Origin: JABMRP01 sp964444795
Lineage (GTDB): Bacteria > Planctomycetota > Planctomycetia > Pirellulales > Thermoguttaceae
NCBI GenBank assembly: GCA_964444795.1
Contig: CAYUIQ010000122.1
Location: forward strand, 1-26,089
Reading direction: 5' to 3'
Length of the DNA: 26,089 bases
Position 1 is the stretch's first letter. Each line of letters starts with the position of its first letter. Under the pieces are notes generated by a model that was not told the origin of the DNA, made no database searches, and saw only the letters and a list, made by a program, of their open reading frames with translations. This document shows positions 1-7,189 of the stretch, piece after piece. The position numbers and the translations under genes are program-made.

Positions 1-293
1 CCGCGAAATCGGTCGTCGCCGTAAGTCGTTACCTGGACTATGGAAGTGCCATTCGTTCCTGACACCTTTTTTGGACCGACGTAACCTCTTGTACCACAAC
101 AATTTACAGCACCCCTCCGAGTCCCCGCAGATCCGGGAATCTCGGAATTGAGTGTTTGCTCTGTTTGTCGCGAGTGGTTAAGCTGTGTGGTGTGGGGGCT
201 ATCGTTACCGGCACGGCGGTTTGGTCGAGCCGTGCGAAAACCGCAGATTTCGGCCGTGCGGAGCATACGAAGCACTTCACCAGGAGAAACATC
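1..293. other. Upstream non-coding stretch with one REP-like half element
   Basis: No credible gene is visible before the LamG/PEP-CTERM protein. A frame does continue upstream of that gene to about position 156, but the added residues have no signal-peptide character and the good ribosome binding site lies at 282-286, so I treat this stretch as non-coding leader. The only recognisable element is the REP-like half repeat at 54-72. No convincing promoter could be assigned by eye. Confidence 0.5.
54..72. repeat. REP-like half element (GTTCCTGACACC type)
   Basis: The core GTTCCTGACACCTTTT matches the right arm of the inverted repeat around the transposase remnant at 5754-5774. Only one arm is visible here; a partner could lie left of the window edge. 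It belongs to the same family as the arms at 5611-5631 and 5754-5774, and more distantly to the pair at 25212-25284. Confidence 0.6.
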
Positions 294-1718
294 ATGACCG
301 TCCGTTGTACAAACCGAGCCGTTGTCAGCGCCTTTGTGGCGATGGCGCTACTTTCTTGCCGTGCTCCGCGAGCAGAGGCGGACCTGCTGATGCACTGGGA
401 CTTCGACAATGTCACCGGCAGCACGGTCACTAATACTGGAACGCTCGGGACCACGGCCGACGGCACGCTCACCGGGGGAGTTACCGTGGTCAGCGACGCC
501 ACGTTCGGCAATGTCGCTCAATACGATAACGCGGCGGGCACCTATGTCAAGATGGGCGCCAGTGGCGTGGGGATCCAAGTGGGCGAAGTCGCCACGGTCG
601 CCGCCTTCTACAAGGGGACCGATTTCGATTACTTGATGGATCAGAGAAGTCCGCGGACGGCGTTGATTTTAGATAACGGCGGACCTGTCGCGATCTACGA
701 CGGGGGGTATTCGTATCCTGGATACGCGGCCAGCAACCTTGAGGACGACGATTGGCATCATGTCGCCGTGACCGTCAACGGCTCTACCACGGCCAGCAAT
801 GGCTTGGCACCAGGCGCCGTCAGGCTGTTTGTCGACGGCGTCTCCGTCGGCATGGCCAGCGGCGCGGAAGACTGGGACCTGAAAACCGGCTCGACGACCT
901 TGTGGGGTGCGCGTCACGACGCGAGCTACGGCCAGTCCTCCGGCCTCCATCACGACGTGCGAATCTATAACGAGATTCTTGGCAGCAGTGAAATCGCCAC
1001 ATTGGCGGGCGTTTCGCTCCCGAGCACCGTGAGCGTTGACATCAACGGCAACGGCGACTCGACGGCCGCCGGGTGGATCGGCTGGGATCCGGTAAATCCG
1101 AACAACAGTGCCTTGGATACGGGCGTTGGCGGTTTCTCGGCCTCGTTTGCCACCGACGGGGACTTCGACGTGCGAATCACAACCAACGGCAACACCTATG
1201 AGCGCAACTACGGCGTTGGCAAAGTCACCGGCTCGTTCAGCGCCGACACGCCGGGGGAACTGTGGCAGGATCAGTACTTCCACAACCAGTTGGCCGGCGC
1301 CCCGCTAACCATCACGCTCGACGACCTGAAGGCCGGGACCTATGAATTCACGATCTACAATTACTACGATGTCCTGACGGATGCCCATGGAATGGCCACC
1401 ACGGACATTTACGTCAACGGCGTCGATTCGGGAATAGACGCGACGGCATACCCCGGAACCACGGGCCAAACAGCGGCGTTCCTGGAAGCCAACGCGGCGG
1501 CGACCGTCGGGTTCACGGTGGCCAGTGACAACGACATCGTCACCCTCGAATTCCGCAATCCAACCGGAGCCCATTTCGGCCTTAACGGATTTCAACTGAC
1601 GACGGCCGCTGTTCCGGAACCTTCGGGCCTGGCGCTGATCGTGCTCGGGCTGGCAGGGCTGTTGACCTGCGCAGGCCGCAGGAAATGGCAACTTCTCATC
1701 AAATCACATCGCGGCTAG
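294..1718 (+). CDS. Secreted LamG-like domain protein with PEP-CTERM sorting signal
   Basis: A 474-residue exported protein of unknown specific role. The start ATG was chosen because AGGAG lies 7 bases upstream and the resulting N-terminus is a signal peptide (hydrophobic core VVSAFVAMALLSC, likely cut near residue 28). Residues of about 28-235 resemble a LamG/concanavalin-like jelly roll: an LLMHWDFDN opening strand, then DDDWHHVAVTVNG and VRLFVDGV, both typical of the family. Residues of about 240-435 form a second, probably beta-sandwich region with no family I can name. The C-terminus has VPEP at 440-443, a hydrophobic helix and a basic end (GRRK), which is the PEP-CTERM signal handled by exosortase systems linked to exopolysaccharide. 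The tail after GRRK (about 10 residues) is slightly longer than usual. An 8-bp hairpin follows the stop, and a secreted glycosidase gene comes next. Function is inferred only at domain level. Confidence 0.85.
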   Translation: MTVRCTNRAVVSAFVAMALLSCRAPRAEADLLMHWDFDNVTGSTVTNTGTLGTTADGTLTGGVTVVSDATFGNVAQYDNAAGTYVKMGASGVGIQVGEVATVAAFYKGTDFDYLMDQRSPRTALILDNGGPVAIYDGGYSYPGYAASNLEDDDWHHVAVTVNGSTTASNGLAPGAVRLFVDGVSVGMASGAEDWDLKTGSTTLWGARHDASYGQSSGLHHDVRIYNEILGSSEIATLAGVSLPSTVSVDINGNGDSTAAGWIGWDPVNPNNSALDTGVGGFSASFATDGDFDVRITTNGNTYERNYGVGKVTGSFSADTPGELWQDQYFHNQLAGAPLTITLDDLKAGTYEFTIYNYYDVLTDAHGMATTDIYVNGVDSGIDATAYPGTTGQTAAFLEANAAATVGFTVASDNDIVTLEFRNPTGAHFGLNGFQLTTAAVPEPSGLALIVLGLAGLLTCAGRRKWQLLIKSHRG

Positions 1719-1726
1719 ATAGCCGG

Positions 1727-1749
1727 AGCGACCGGGCGGAACGGTCGCT
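1727..1749 (+). terminator. Hairpin after the PEP-CTERM gene, possible terminator
   Basis: AGCGACCG and CGGTCGCT form a perfect 8-bp stem with a 7-base loop, starting 8 bases after the upstream stop codon. No U-tract follows, so this may be a weak terminator or an mRNA 3' stabiliser rather than a classical intrinsic terminator. Confidence 0.4.
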
Positions 1750-1912
1750 ACGGAGTTCTCGCCCGAGTTTGAACCAGGCCCTATCTCGGGGTTTCTGCCC
1801 GTCGCAAGTCGTTTGACTATTCGGTTTGCGTCTTTTGCGGGCTGATGGTAGCGTAAATGCTCGTCGAGTGTTAACGCGAATCCGAATTCGTGGTGAAGGG
1901 GACAATTCCGTA

Positions 1913-4900
1913 ATGGTACGACGTCTAATCCACTCGGCGACAATCACCTTGATCGTTCTGGCGGGTGCCGGTGTCCCCTGCCAAGCGGTTGAGCCAGGCT
2001 TCGATATCACGACTTCGAGCATTCGTTCGGATTCCTATCTGCCCGAGTATGCCTTTGACGCCAAGGGAGATACCCGTTGGGCGAGTATGCTGGACACGGG
2101 CAAGCCGGAATGGTTGCAGATCGATTTCGGTCGTGCCGTCACCTTCGAGGACGTTACGATCCGCTGGGAAAAGGCCCATCCGGCCGAGTACCAGATTCAA
2201 GTCTCCGATGACGGCCGAACTTTCAAAACGCTCCACGAGCAACTGCAATGCAAGGGCGGCGTCGAGACGGTCAAGGGCCTCGGCGGCAAAGGCCGATACG
2301 TGCGAATCAACTGCACCAAGCCGTCGAGCTGGAAACTCGCGTCGATCTGGGAAATCGAGTTCGCCGGCGGCAATGTCGAAGAGGTTCGCAAGGCGGTCGA
2401 AATCGAAGTCCGACGCCAACTGACCGAGTCCGACACTGGTTGGCGGATCGGCCGGGCGGACAACCGCGCCGACGAGCTGGCCCACGGACCGGGGGGATTC
2501 CGAGCCTACGAGCGCGACGGCCTGCTGGTCGTCGGTCGCTCCGACCCGCGCGAGGCCTGGCCCTACGCGCACCCCGGGCCGAGTAACCGTTGGGCCGGAT
2601 TCCGCCCGCATGAGTTCTTCGTACTGTTCGCACTGAAGAGCGTGGCCGCCGAAGGAACGTGCCGGCTCACGGTCGATCTGCTCGACTCGCACTACGACGA
2701 CCCGCCGCGGTTGACCTTCGAAGTAAATGGCCAGAGAGTCGCCCGGTACCAAACTCCCAAGGGACACACGGACGACTCGTTGCACGGGCGGTGGAAAGCG
2801 GACTACGAACACCAGTTCACCGTCGAGTTTCCCGTCGCCCTGCTGCACCAAGGAGTCAACGAGCTATCGATCACCAACGACCTCGGGAGCTGGTGCATTT
2901 ACGACGCGCTGGCCCTGGTGACGCCGCCGGGTACGGAGACGGGCAAGGACGAGGGAACCTCGATTCGCTCCCTCCGGGCCGTGCCCTGGATGATGCGACG
3001 CGATGGCAAGCCGGTGCAGTACGTCGAGGTCGACCTGCTGCATCTGGACGAGCCGTGTACGGTGGTGGTTGAAGCGCGGGGCGCCGCGCCGGTGGCCGTG
3101 GCGGTCGAGCCGGGTGTCCGCTCACGCGTATCGCTGGCCATGCCGGCGGTGGAGTCGACCGCCCAGACCGAAGTCGTGGTCAAACAAGGCCCGCGCGTGC
3201 TCGACCGGCGTACGGTGACGCTGCGCCCGGCCATGCCGCCCCGCGAGCCGGTCGACTGGGCCGACTGCCTGATCGGCACCTCGATCTCGCGGTGGATGCT
3301 CTTTCCTGGCCCTTCTCTGCCGTTTGGCATGGTCAAGCTCAGTCCCGACAATCAAGGCCACGACCCAAGCCAGCGGACCTGGAAGGGGGGCTACGAGTAC
3401 GCTCTGAACAACATCATGGGCTTCAGCCACGTGCATTCCTGGACCATGGGCGGGCTGCTGGTGATGCCGACCACCGGACCGCTGCTCATCGACCCGGGCC
3501 CGGAGCGCGATCCAGACGCCGGCTACCGCTCGCGCTTCCGCCACGAGACGGAGACTGCCGTGCCGGGCTACTACGCGGTGACATTGGACGACTACAAGGT
3601 ACGGGCCGAGCTGACCTGCACCACTCGTGCCGGCTTTCAGCGGTACACGTTTCCGCGGTCCGAAGAGGCACGCATCCTGTTCGACCTGCACTTTCCCACG
3701 GAATACGGCAAGATCGTACACGATGCGAAGGTGGAAAAGGTCAGCGACAAGGAGATCGCGGGGTACGTGGAGATGCGCAGCGTGGCCTACCGCACTGGCT
3801 ACCAGCATTACGTGCTGCACTTCGTGGCGCGCACCAACAAGCCGTTCCGCTCGATGGGCGGCTGGGTGAACGGCGAGATTCAACCGCAAGCGGCGGAGAT
3901 TGCCGGCCAGGGCGACCTGGGCGTGTTTCTCAACTTCCAGACCGAGGAAGGCGAGGCCGTGCTGGTACAAACCGGCATCTCGCTGGTCAGCACCGACCAG
4001 GCGCGGCTGAACCTCGACGTGGAGATGAAGCGGTTTGGTTGGGACTTTGACGCCTGCCACGCGGCGGCCCGCGGGGTGTGGAACGAGTTATTGAGCCGGA
4101 TCGAGGTCGAGGGCGGCCGTCCGGTCGACAACGTGAAGTTCTACACCAACCTCTACCGCTCGTACTGCTCGCGCACGATCTGGTCGGACGTGAACGGCAA
4201 GTACGTCGACATGAACGAGCGCGTGCAGCAGCTTGCCGATCCGGACTCGCCCGTCTACGGCTGCGATGCCTTCTGGAACACCTTCTGGAATCTCAACCAA
4301 CTTTGGAACTTGGTGACGCCGGACGTCTCGGACAAGTGGGTCCGCTCGCTGCTGGAGATCTATGACAAGGGGGGCTGGCTGGCCAAGGGGCCGGCCGGGA
4401 TCGAGTACACCAGCATCATGGTCGCCTCGCACGAGATCCCGCTCATCGTGGCGGCGTACCAACACGGCATCCGTGGATACAACGCCGAGCAGGCCTTCGA
4501 GGCCATGTTGCACTGCCAGACAACGCCCGCCCAGAGCCATCCCGGCGGCGGCCATGTGGGCAACCGCAATCTGCTGCCCTACCTGAAGCACGGTTACGTT
4601 CCCGTGGGCCAGGGCACGGCCTCCAACACGCTGGAGTACGCCTATGACGACTGGTGCGTGGCGCAGATGGCCAAGGCCCTGGGCCATGAGAAACGATACC
4701 ACGAGTTCAGCCGCCGTGGCGAGTCGTGGCGCAACCTGTTCGACGCAGAGGTCGGTTTCATGCGAGCCCGGTACGCGGACGGGCGGTGGCTCGGGAATTT
4801 CAACCCCTACAGCGAAGCCGGCGGTTGGGTCGAGGGCACCCCCTGGCAGTTCACCTGGTTTGTCCCCCAAAACGTGCGCGGACTGGTCGAGGCCATGGGG

Positions 4901-5506
4901 CGCGAGCCGTTCATCGAGCGCCTCGACGCAGGCCTGGCCAAGTCGGCGGAGTATGACTTCGACGCCTCACATGACCGCAGGGCGTCGGTGCCCATCAACC
5001 ACGGCAACCAGCCCAGCATGCAGGTTGCCTATCTGCTGAATCACGCGGGCGCGCCGTGGCTGACGCAGAAGTGGGCCCGGGCGATCATGGAGAACTACTA
5101 CGGCGACGACCCGATCGACGGCTGGCCGGGCGACGAGGACCAGGGCCAGGGCGGCGCCTGGTTTGTGATGAGCGCCATGGGCCTGTTCCAGACCGACGGC
5201 GGCTGCCGGGTCGATCCGATTTACGAGATCGGTTCGCCCTTGTTCGAGCGGATTGTCATCCGCCTCGACCCGCGATACTATCCGGGCGGGGAGTTCGTCA
5301 TCGAGGCGCGGGGCAATTCGCCCGAGAACGTCTACGTGCAGTCGGCCACGCTCGACGGCCGGCCCTTGCGCGGGCCCTGGCTGCCGGCCAAGGACCTGCA
5401 AGACGGCGGCACGCTGGTGCTGGAGATGGGCCCTGAGCCCAACAAGCAATGGGGCGCCGACATGACCGACGCCGTGCCCGCGACCCCCGTGCCCGCGATC
5501 GAGTGA
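1913..5506 (+). CDS. Secreted GH92 family alpha-mannosidase-like glycosidase with discoidin-like domain
   Basis: A 1197-residue exported glycoside hydrolase. The start was chosen because MVRRLIHSATITLIVLAG gives a clear signal peptide (cut near residue 25); the frame is open further upstream but adds a charged, non-signal extension. Residues of about 28-155 look like an F5/8 type C (discoidin) carbohydrate-binding domain (DTRWAS, LQIDFG, YVRINC). Residues of about 225-345 resemble the carbohydrate-binding-like domain of rhamnogalacturonan lyases, followed by an Ig-like linker. The GH92 region runs from about 447 (GTSISRWMLFPGPSLPFGMV) to near the end. Expected catalytic features are present: Glu974 in WVEGTPWQFTWFVP fits the general acid, and Asp1074/Asp1076 in GDEDQGQGGAW fit the base region. 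GH92 enzymes are calcium-dependent exo-alpha-mannosidases acting on alpha-linked mannose, some on mannose phosphodiesters. The usual GNEP motif reads GNQP here (Gln1033). Exact linkage specificity cannot be told. Longer than typical GH92 enzymes (about 750 residues) because of the N-terminal domains. Confidence 0.9.
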   Translation: MVRRLIHSATITLIVLAGAGVPCQAVEPGFDITTSSIRSDSYLPEYAFDAKGDTRWASMLDTGKPEWLQIDFGRAVTFEDVTIRWEKAHPAEYQIQVSDDGRTFKTLHEQLQCKGGVETVKGLGGKGRYVRINCTKPSSWKLASIWEIEFAGGNVEEVRKAVEIEVRRQLTESDTGWRIGRADNRADELAHGPGGFRAYERDGLLVVGRSDPREAWPYAHPGPSNRWAGFRPHEFFVLFALKSVAAEGTCRLTVDLLDSHYDDPPRLTFEVNGQRVARYQTPKGHTDDSLHGRWKADYEHQFTVEFPVALLHQGVNELSITNDLGSWCIYDALALVTPPGTETGKDEGTSIRSLRAVPWMMRRDGKPVQYVEVDLLHLDEPCTVVVEARGAAPVAVAVEPGVRSRVSLAMPAVESTAQTEVVVKQGPRVLDRRTVTLRPAMPPREPVDWADCLIGTSISRWMLFPGPSLPFGMVKLSPDNQGHDPSQRTWKGGYEYALNNIMGFSHVHSWTMGGLLVMPTTGPLLIDPGPERDPDAGYRSRFRHETETAVPGYYAVTLDDYKVRAELTCTTRAGFQRYTFPRSEEARILFDLHFPTEYGKIVHDAKVEKVSDKEIAGYVEMRSVAYRTGYQHYVLHFVARTNKPFRSMGGWVNGEIQPQAAEIAGQGDLGVFLNFQTEEGEAVLVQTGISLVSTDQARLNLDVEMKRFGWDFDACHAAARGVWNELLSRIEVEGGRPVDNVKFYTNLYRSYCSRTIWSDVNGKYVDMNERVQQLADPDSPVYGCDAFWNTFWNLNQLWNLVTPDVSDKWVRSLLEIYDKGGWLAKGPAGIEYTSIMVASHEIPLIVAAYQHGIRGYNAEQAFEAMLHCQTTPAQSHPGGGHVGNRNLLPYLKHGYVPVGQGTASNTLEYAYDDWCVAQMAKALGHEKRYHEFSRRGESWRNLFDAEVGFMRARYADGRWLGNFNPYSEAGGWVEGTPWQFTWFVPQNVRGLVEAMGREPFIERLDAGLAKSAEYDFDASHDRRASVPINHGNQPSMQVAYLLNHAGAPWLTQKWARAIMENYYGDDPIDGWPGDEDQGQGGAWFVMSAMGLFQTDGGCRVDPIYEIGSPLFERIVIRLDPRYYPGGEFVIEARGNSPENVYVQSATLDGRPLRGPWLPAKDLQDGGTLVLEMGPEPNKQWGADMTDAVPATPVPAIE

Positions 5507-5610
5507 GCCGAACGATCGGCGACGAGACCATGATGTCAATGGACCCGAACCTTTACGAGGTTAGTGTAGCCGTCCGGCAGATTCCAGAATGTTACGGCGA
5601 TCCGCGGCAG

Positions 5611-5631
5611 AAAAGGTGTTAGGAACCGTTT
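5611..5631 (+). repeat. REP-like repeat, left arm flanking the RAYT remnant
   Basis: AAAAGGTGTTAGGAACCGTTT is the reverse complement of 5754-5774 with one mismatch in 21 bases. It lies 36 bases upstream of the transposase start codon. RAYT genes are known to be flanked by REP sequences in inverted orientation, and this geometry fits. Confidence 0.75.
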
Positions 5632-5667
5632 CTTGACGGGACGGCGGGGGCTTGGTAGGTTTCGGGG

Positions 5668-5766
5668 ATGGGAAGGCCAAGACGAGTAGCCGACGGGGGT
5701 CTGGTTTATCGTGTTCTGAATAGGGCGAATGCCCGGATGACGATCTTGGAAAAAAACGGTTCCTGA
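5668..5766 (+). pseudogene. RAYT (REP-associated tyrosine transposase, IS200-like) N-terminal remnant
   Basis: A 32-codon frame begins MGRPRRVADGGLVYRVLNRA and continues NARMTILE before a stop inside the right REP arm. This is the characteristic N-terminus of the Y1 HUH-family RAYT transposases (pattern MxRPxRxxxGGxxYHVxNRxxxR). The first His of the usual YHV is Arg here. Everything downstream, including the HUH motif and the catalytic tyrosine, is missing, so it cannot be active. Known RAYTs are single-copy housekeeping-like transposases that recognise REP hairpins. The truncation point coincides with the REP arm, which suggests internal deletion of a once complete REP-RAYT-REP unit. No frameshift is seen in the surviving part. 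Identification is by pattern memory, not by a search. Confidence 0.75.
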
Positions 5767-5774
5767 CACCTTTT
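5754..5774 (-). repeat. REP-like repeat, right arm flanking the RAYT remnant
   Basis: AAACGGTTCCTGACACCTTTT is the inverted partner of 5611-5631 (20 of 21 bases match). It supplies the stop codon of the transposase remnant and shares the GTTCCTGACACCTTTT core with the half element at 54-72. Confidence 0.75.
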
Positions 5775-5793
5775 CCGCAACACCTTTTCCGCA
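5766..5793 (+). repeat. 14-base tandem duplication at the element edge
   Basis: ACACCTTTTCCGCA occurs twice back to back (5766-5779 and 5780-5793), duplicating the outer end of the right REP arm. It may be a slippage event or a scar from loss of the transposase body. It ends one base before the amidase ribosome binding site AGGAT (5795-5799). Confidence 0.8.
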
Positions 5794-5806
5794 CAGGATA
5801 ACCGAC

Positions 5807-7120
5807 ATGAACTCGCCGGTGAGCATTTCCCGAGCAGCACGGCAAATACGTGACGGCGATCTTCGGCCGATCGAACTGGTCGAGCAATGTCTCGATCGGA
5901 TCGACGCTTTGGAAGAGCGTCTCCAGGCTTGGGTGATCGTCGACTCCGACGGTGCCCGGCAGGCCGCCGAACAATTGGGGCGCGAGGCGGCCGAGGGACA
6001 TTTCCGCGGGCCGTTGCATGGCATCCCGCTGGGTATCAAGGACATTTTCGACATGGCCGGCTTTCCCACCGAAGCCGGTTCGCCGCTGCGTCAACAGCAC
6101 ACGGCCCGAGTCGATGCCCCGGCGGTGAGATCCTTGCGGCAGGCCGGGGCCATCCTCTTGGGCAAGACGGTCACCGTCGAGTTTGCCTGCTTCGATCCCT
6201 CGCCGACGCTCAACCCCTGGGATCCGCAATTACGGCACACGCCCGGCGGTTCCAGCAGCGGGTCGGCCGTCGCGGTGGCCACGGGCATGTGCCTGGGAGC
6301 CCTGGGTTCGCAGACCGGCGGCTCGCTGGTCCGTCCGGCTTCTTACTGCGGCATCGCCACCTGCAAGCCGACGTTCGGCCGGATCTCCCGCTGCGGCGTG
6401 GTGCCGGTCAGCTATCACCTGGACCACGTGGGGCCGATGGCCCGATCGGTCGCCGATCTGCGAATCCTCCTGGATTGCCTGGTGCAAGAAGAAGCCCAGC
6501 CGCCTTCCGAGCCGGTCGGTCCGCCGCGACTGGGGCTTCTCGAACCGTTCTTCATGGAGCAGGCCGATGCCTCTGTTGGGCAGGTTACCGAAGCGGCACT
6601 GCAGAAGCTGCGCCAGGCCGGCGCGACGGTCGAGCCGGTGACCTTCGACGGTGGGTTTGAGCAAATCCGTGCGATGCACTTGCGGATCATGGGCGTCGAG
6701 GCGGCCACCTATCATCGCGCGAACTTCCCCGACCATCGCGACCAATACGGCCCGAAGATCGCTTCGCTGCTGGACGCCGGGCTGGCGACTTCGGCGGTGG
6801 ATTACGCCGCGGCGCTGGCCGACCAGCGTCGTTTCCGCCGCCGCGCCGGATCGTTTTTTGCCGACGTCGACGCCCTCGTCATGCCCTCGACCGACACCCC
6901 CGCTCCGGCCGACCTGACCACCACCGGCACGCCCCTGTTTCAAGCCCCCTGGAGCTGCGCCGGCGTGCCGGTCGTCTCGATTCCCAGCGGTTTGGCCACA
7001 GACGACATGCCCGTCGGGCTGCAACTCGTCGGCCCCGCCTATCAGGAAGATCGGCTCCTGCAGATCGCCGGGTGGTGCGAAGCGCAAATCGCTTTCGACG
7101 CAGCGCCGCCGGTTGGATAG
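5807..7120 (+). CDS. Amidase signature family hydrolase
   Basis: A 437-residue cytosolic serine hydrolase of the amidase signature family, which cleaves C-N bonds of amides. The Ser-cisSer-Lys triad is visible: Lys78 in GIPLGIKDIFD, Ser149 in PGGSSSGSAVAVA and Ser173 in GSQTGGSLVRPASYCG. Length fits the family (430-500). AGGAT lies 7 bases before the ATG. The family includes GatA, but nothing here points to GatA: no gatB or gatC is next to it, and it is somewhat short. The substrate is therefore unknown; it could be a catabolic amidase or an allophanate-hydrolase-like enzyme. It stands alone, with a decayed RAYT element just upstream and a convergent gene downstream, so it is probably transcribed by itself, perhaps from a promoter altered by the REP insertion. 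Confidence 0.88.
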   Translation: MNSPVSISRAARQIRDGDLRPIELVEQCLDRIDALEERLQAWVIVDSDGARQAAEQLGREAAEGHFRGPLHGIPLGIKDIFDMAGFPTEAGSPLRQQHTARVDAPAVRSLRQAGAILLGKTVTVEFACFDPSPTLNPWDPQLRHTPGGSSSGSAVAVATGMCLGALGSQTGGSLVRPASYCGIATCKPTFGRISRCGVVPVSYHLDHVGPMARSVADLRILLDCLVQEEAQPPSEPVGPPRLGLLEPFFMEQADASVGQVTEAALQKLRQAGATVEPVTFDGGFEQIRAMHLRIMGVEAATYHRANFPDHRDQYGPKIASLLDAGLATSAVDYAAALADQRRFRRRAGSFFADVDALVMPSTDTPAPADLTTTGTPLFQAPWSCAGVPVVSIPSGLATDDMPVGLQLVGPAYQEDRLLQIAGWCEAQIAFDAAPPVG

Positions 7121-7172
7121 ATCGCTCGCTACCCCCGATTAAGGGAGGGTCGGGCGGTAGGGCCGGGAGACT

Positions 7173-7187
7173 TCGCGCACAGCGCGA
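7173..7187. terminator. Short hairpin between convergent genes
   Basis: TCGCGC-ACA-GCGCGA gives a 6-bp GC-rich stem in the 69-base gap between the convergent amidase and cytochrome genes. There is no clear U-tract on either strand, so a role as bidirectional terminator is only a suggestion. Confidence 0.25.
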
Positions 7188-7189
7188 GC

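Larger units (their letters stand above)
5507..5806. other. Intergenic region occupied by a decayed REP/RAYT element
   Basis: Nothing recognisable lies in the first ~100 bases. The rest holds an inverted REP pair (arms 5611-5631 and 5754-5774) that encloses the start of a RAYT transposase gene, followed by a 14-base tandem duplication. The right part ends only about 13 bases before the amidase start codon, so the amidase leader is partly made of this element. Confidence 0.7.

Noticed and set aside
5807..7120. GatA subunit of the Glu-tRNA(Gln) amidotransferase
   Set aside because: The amidase triad is present, but no gatB/gatC is nearby and the sequence is shorter than usual GatA; a general amidase is the safer call.
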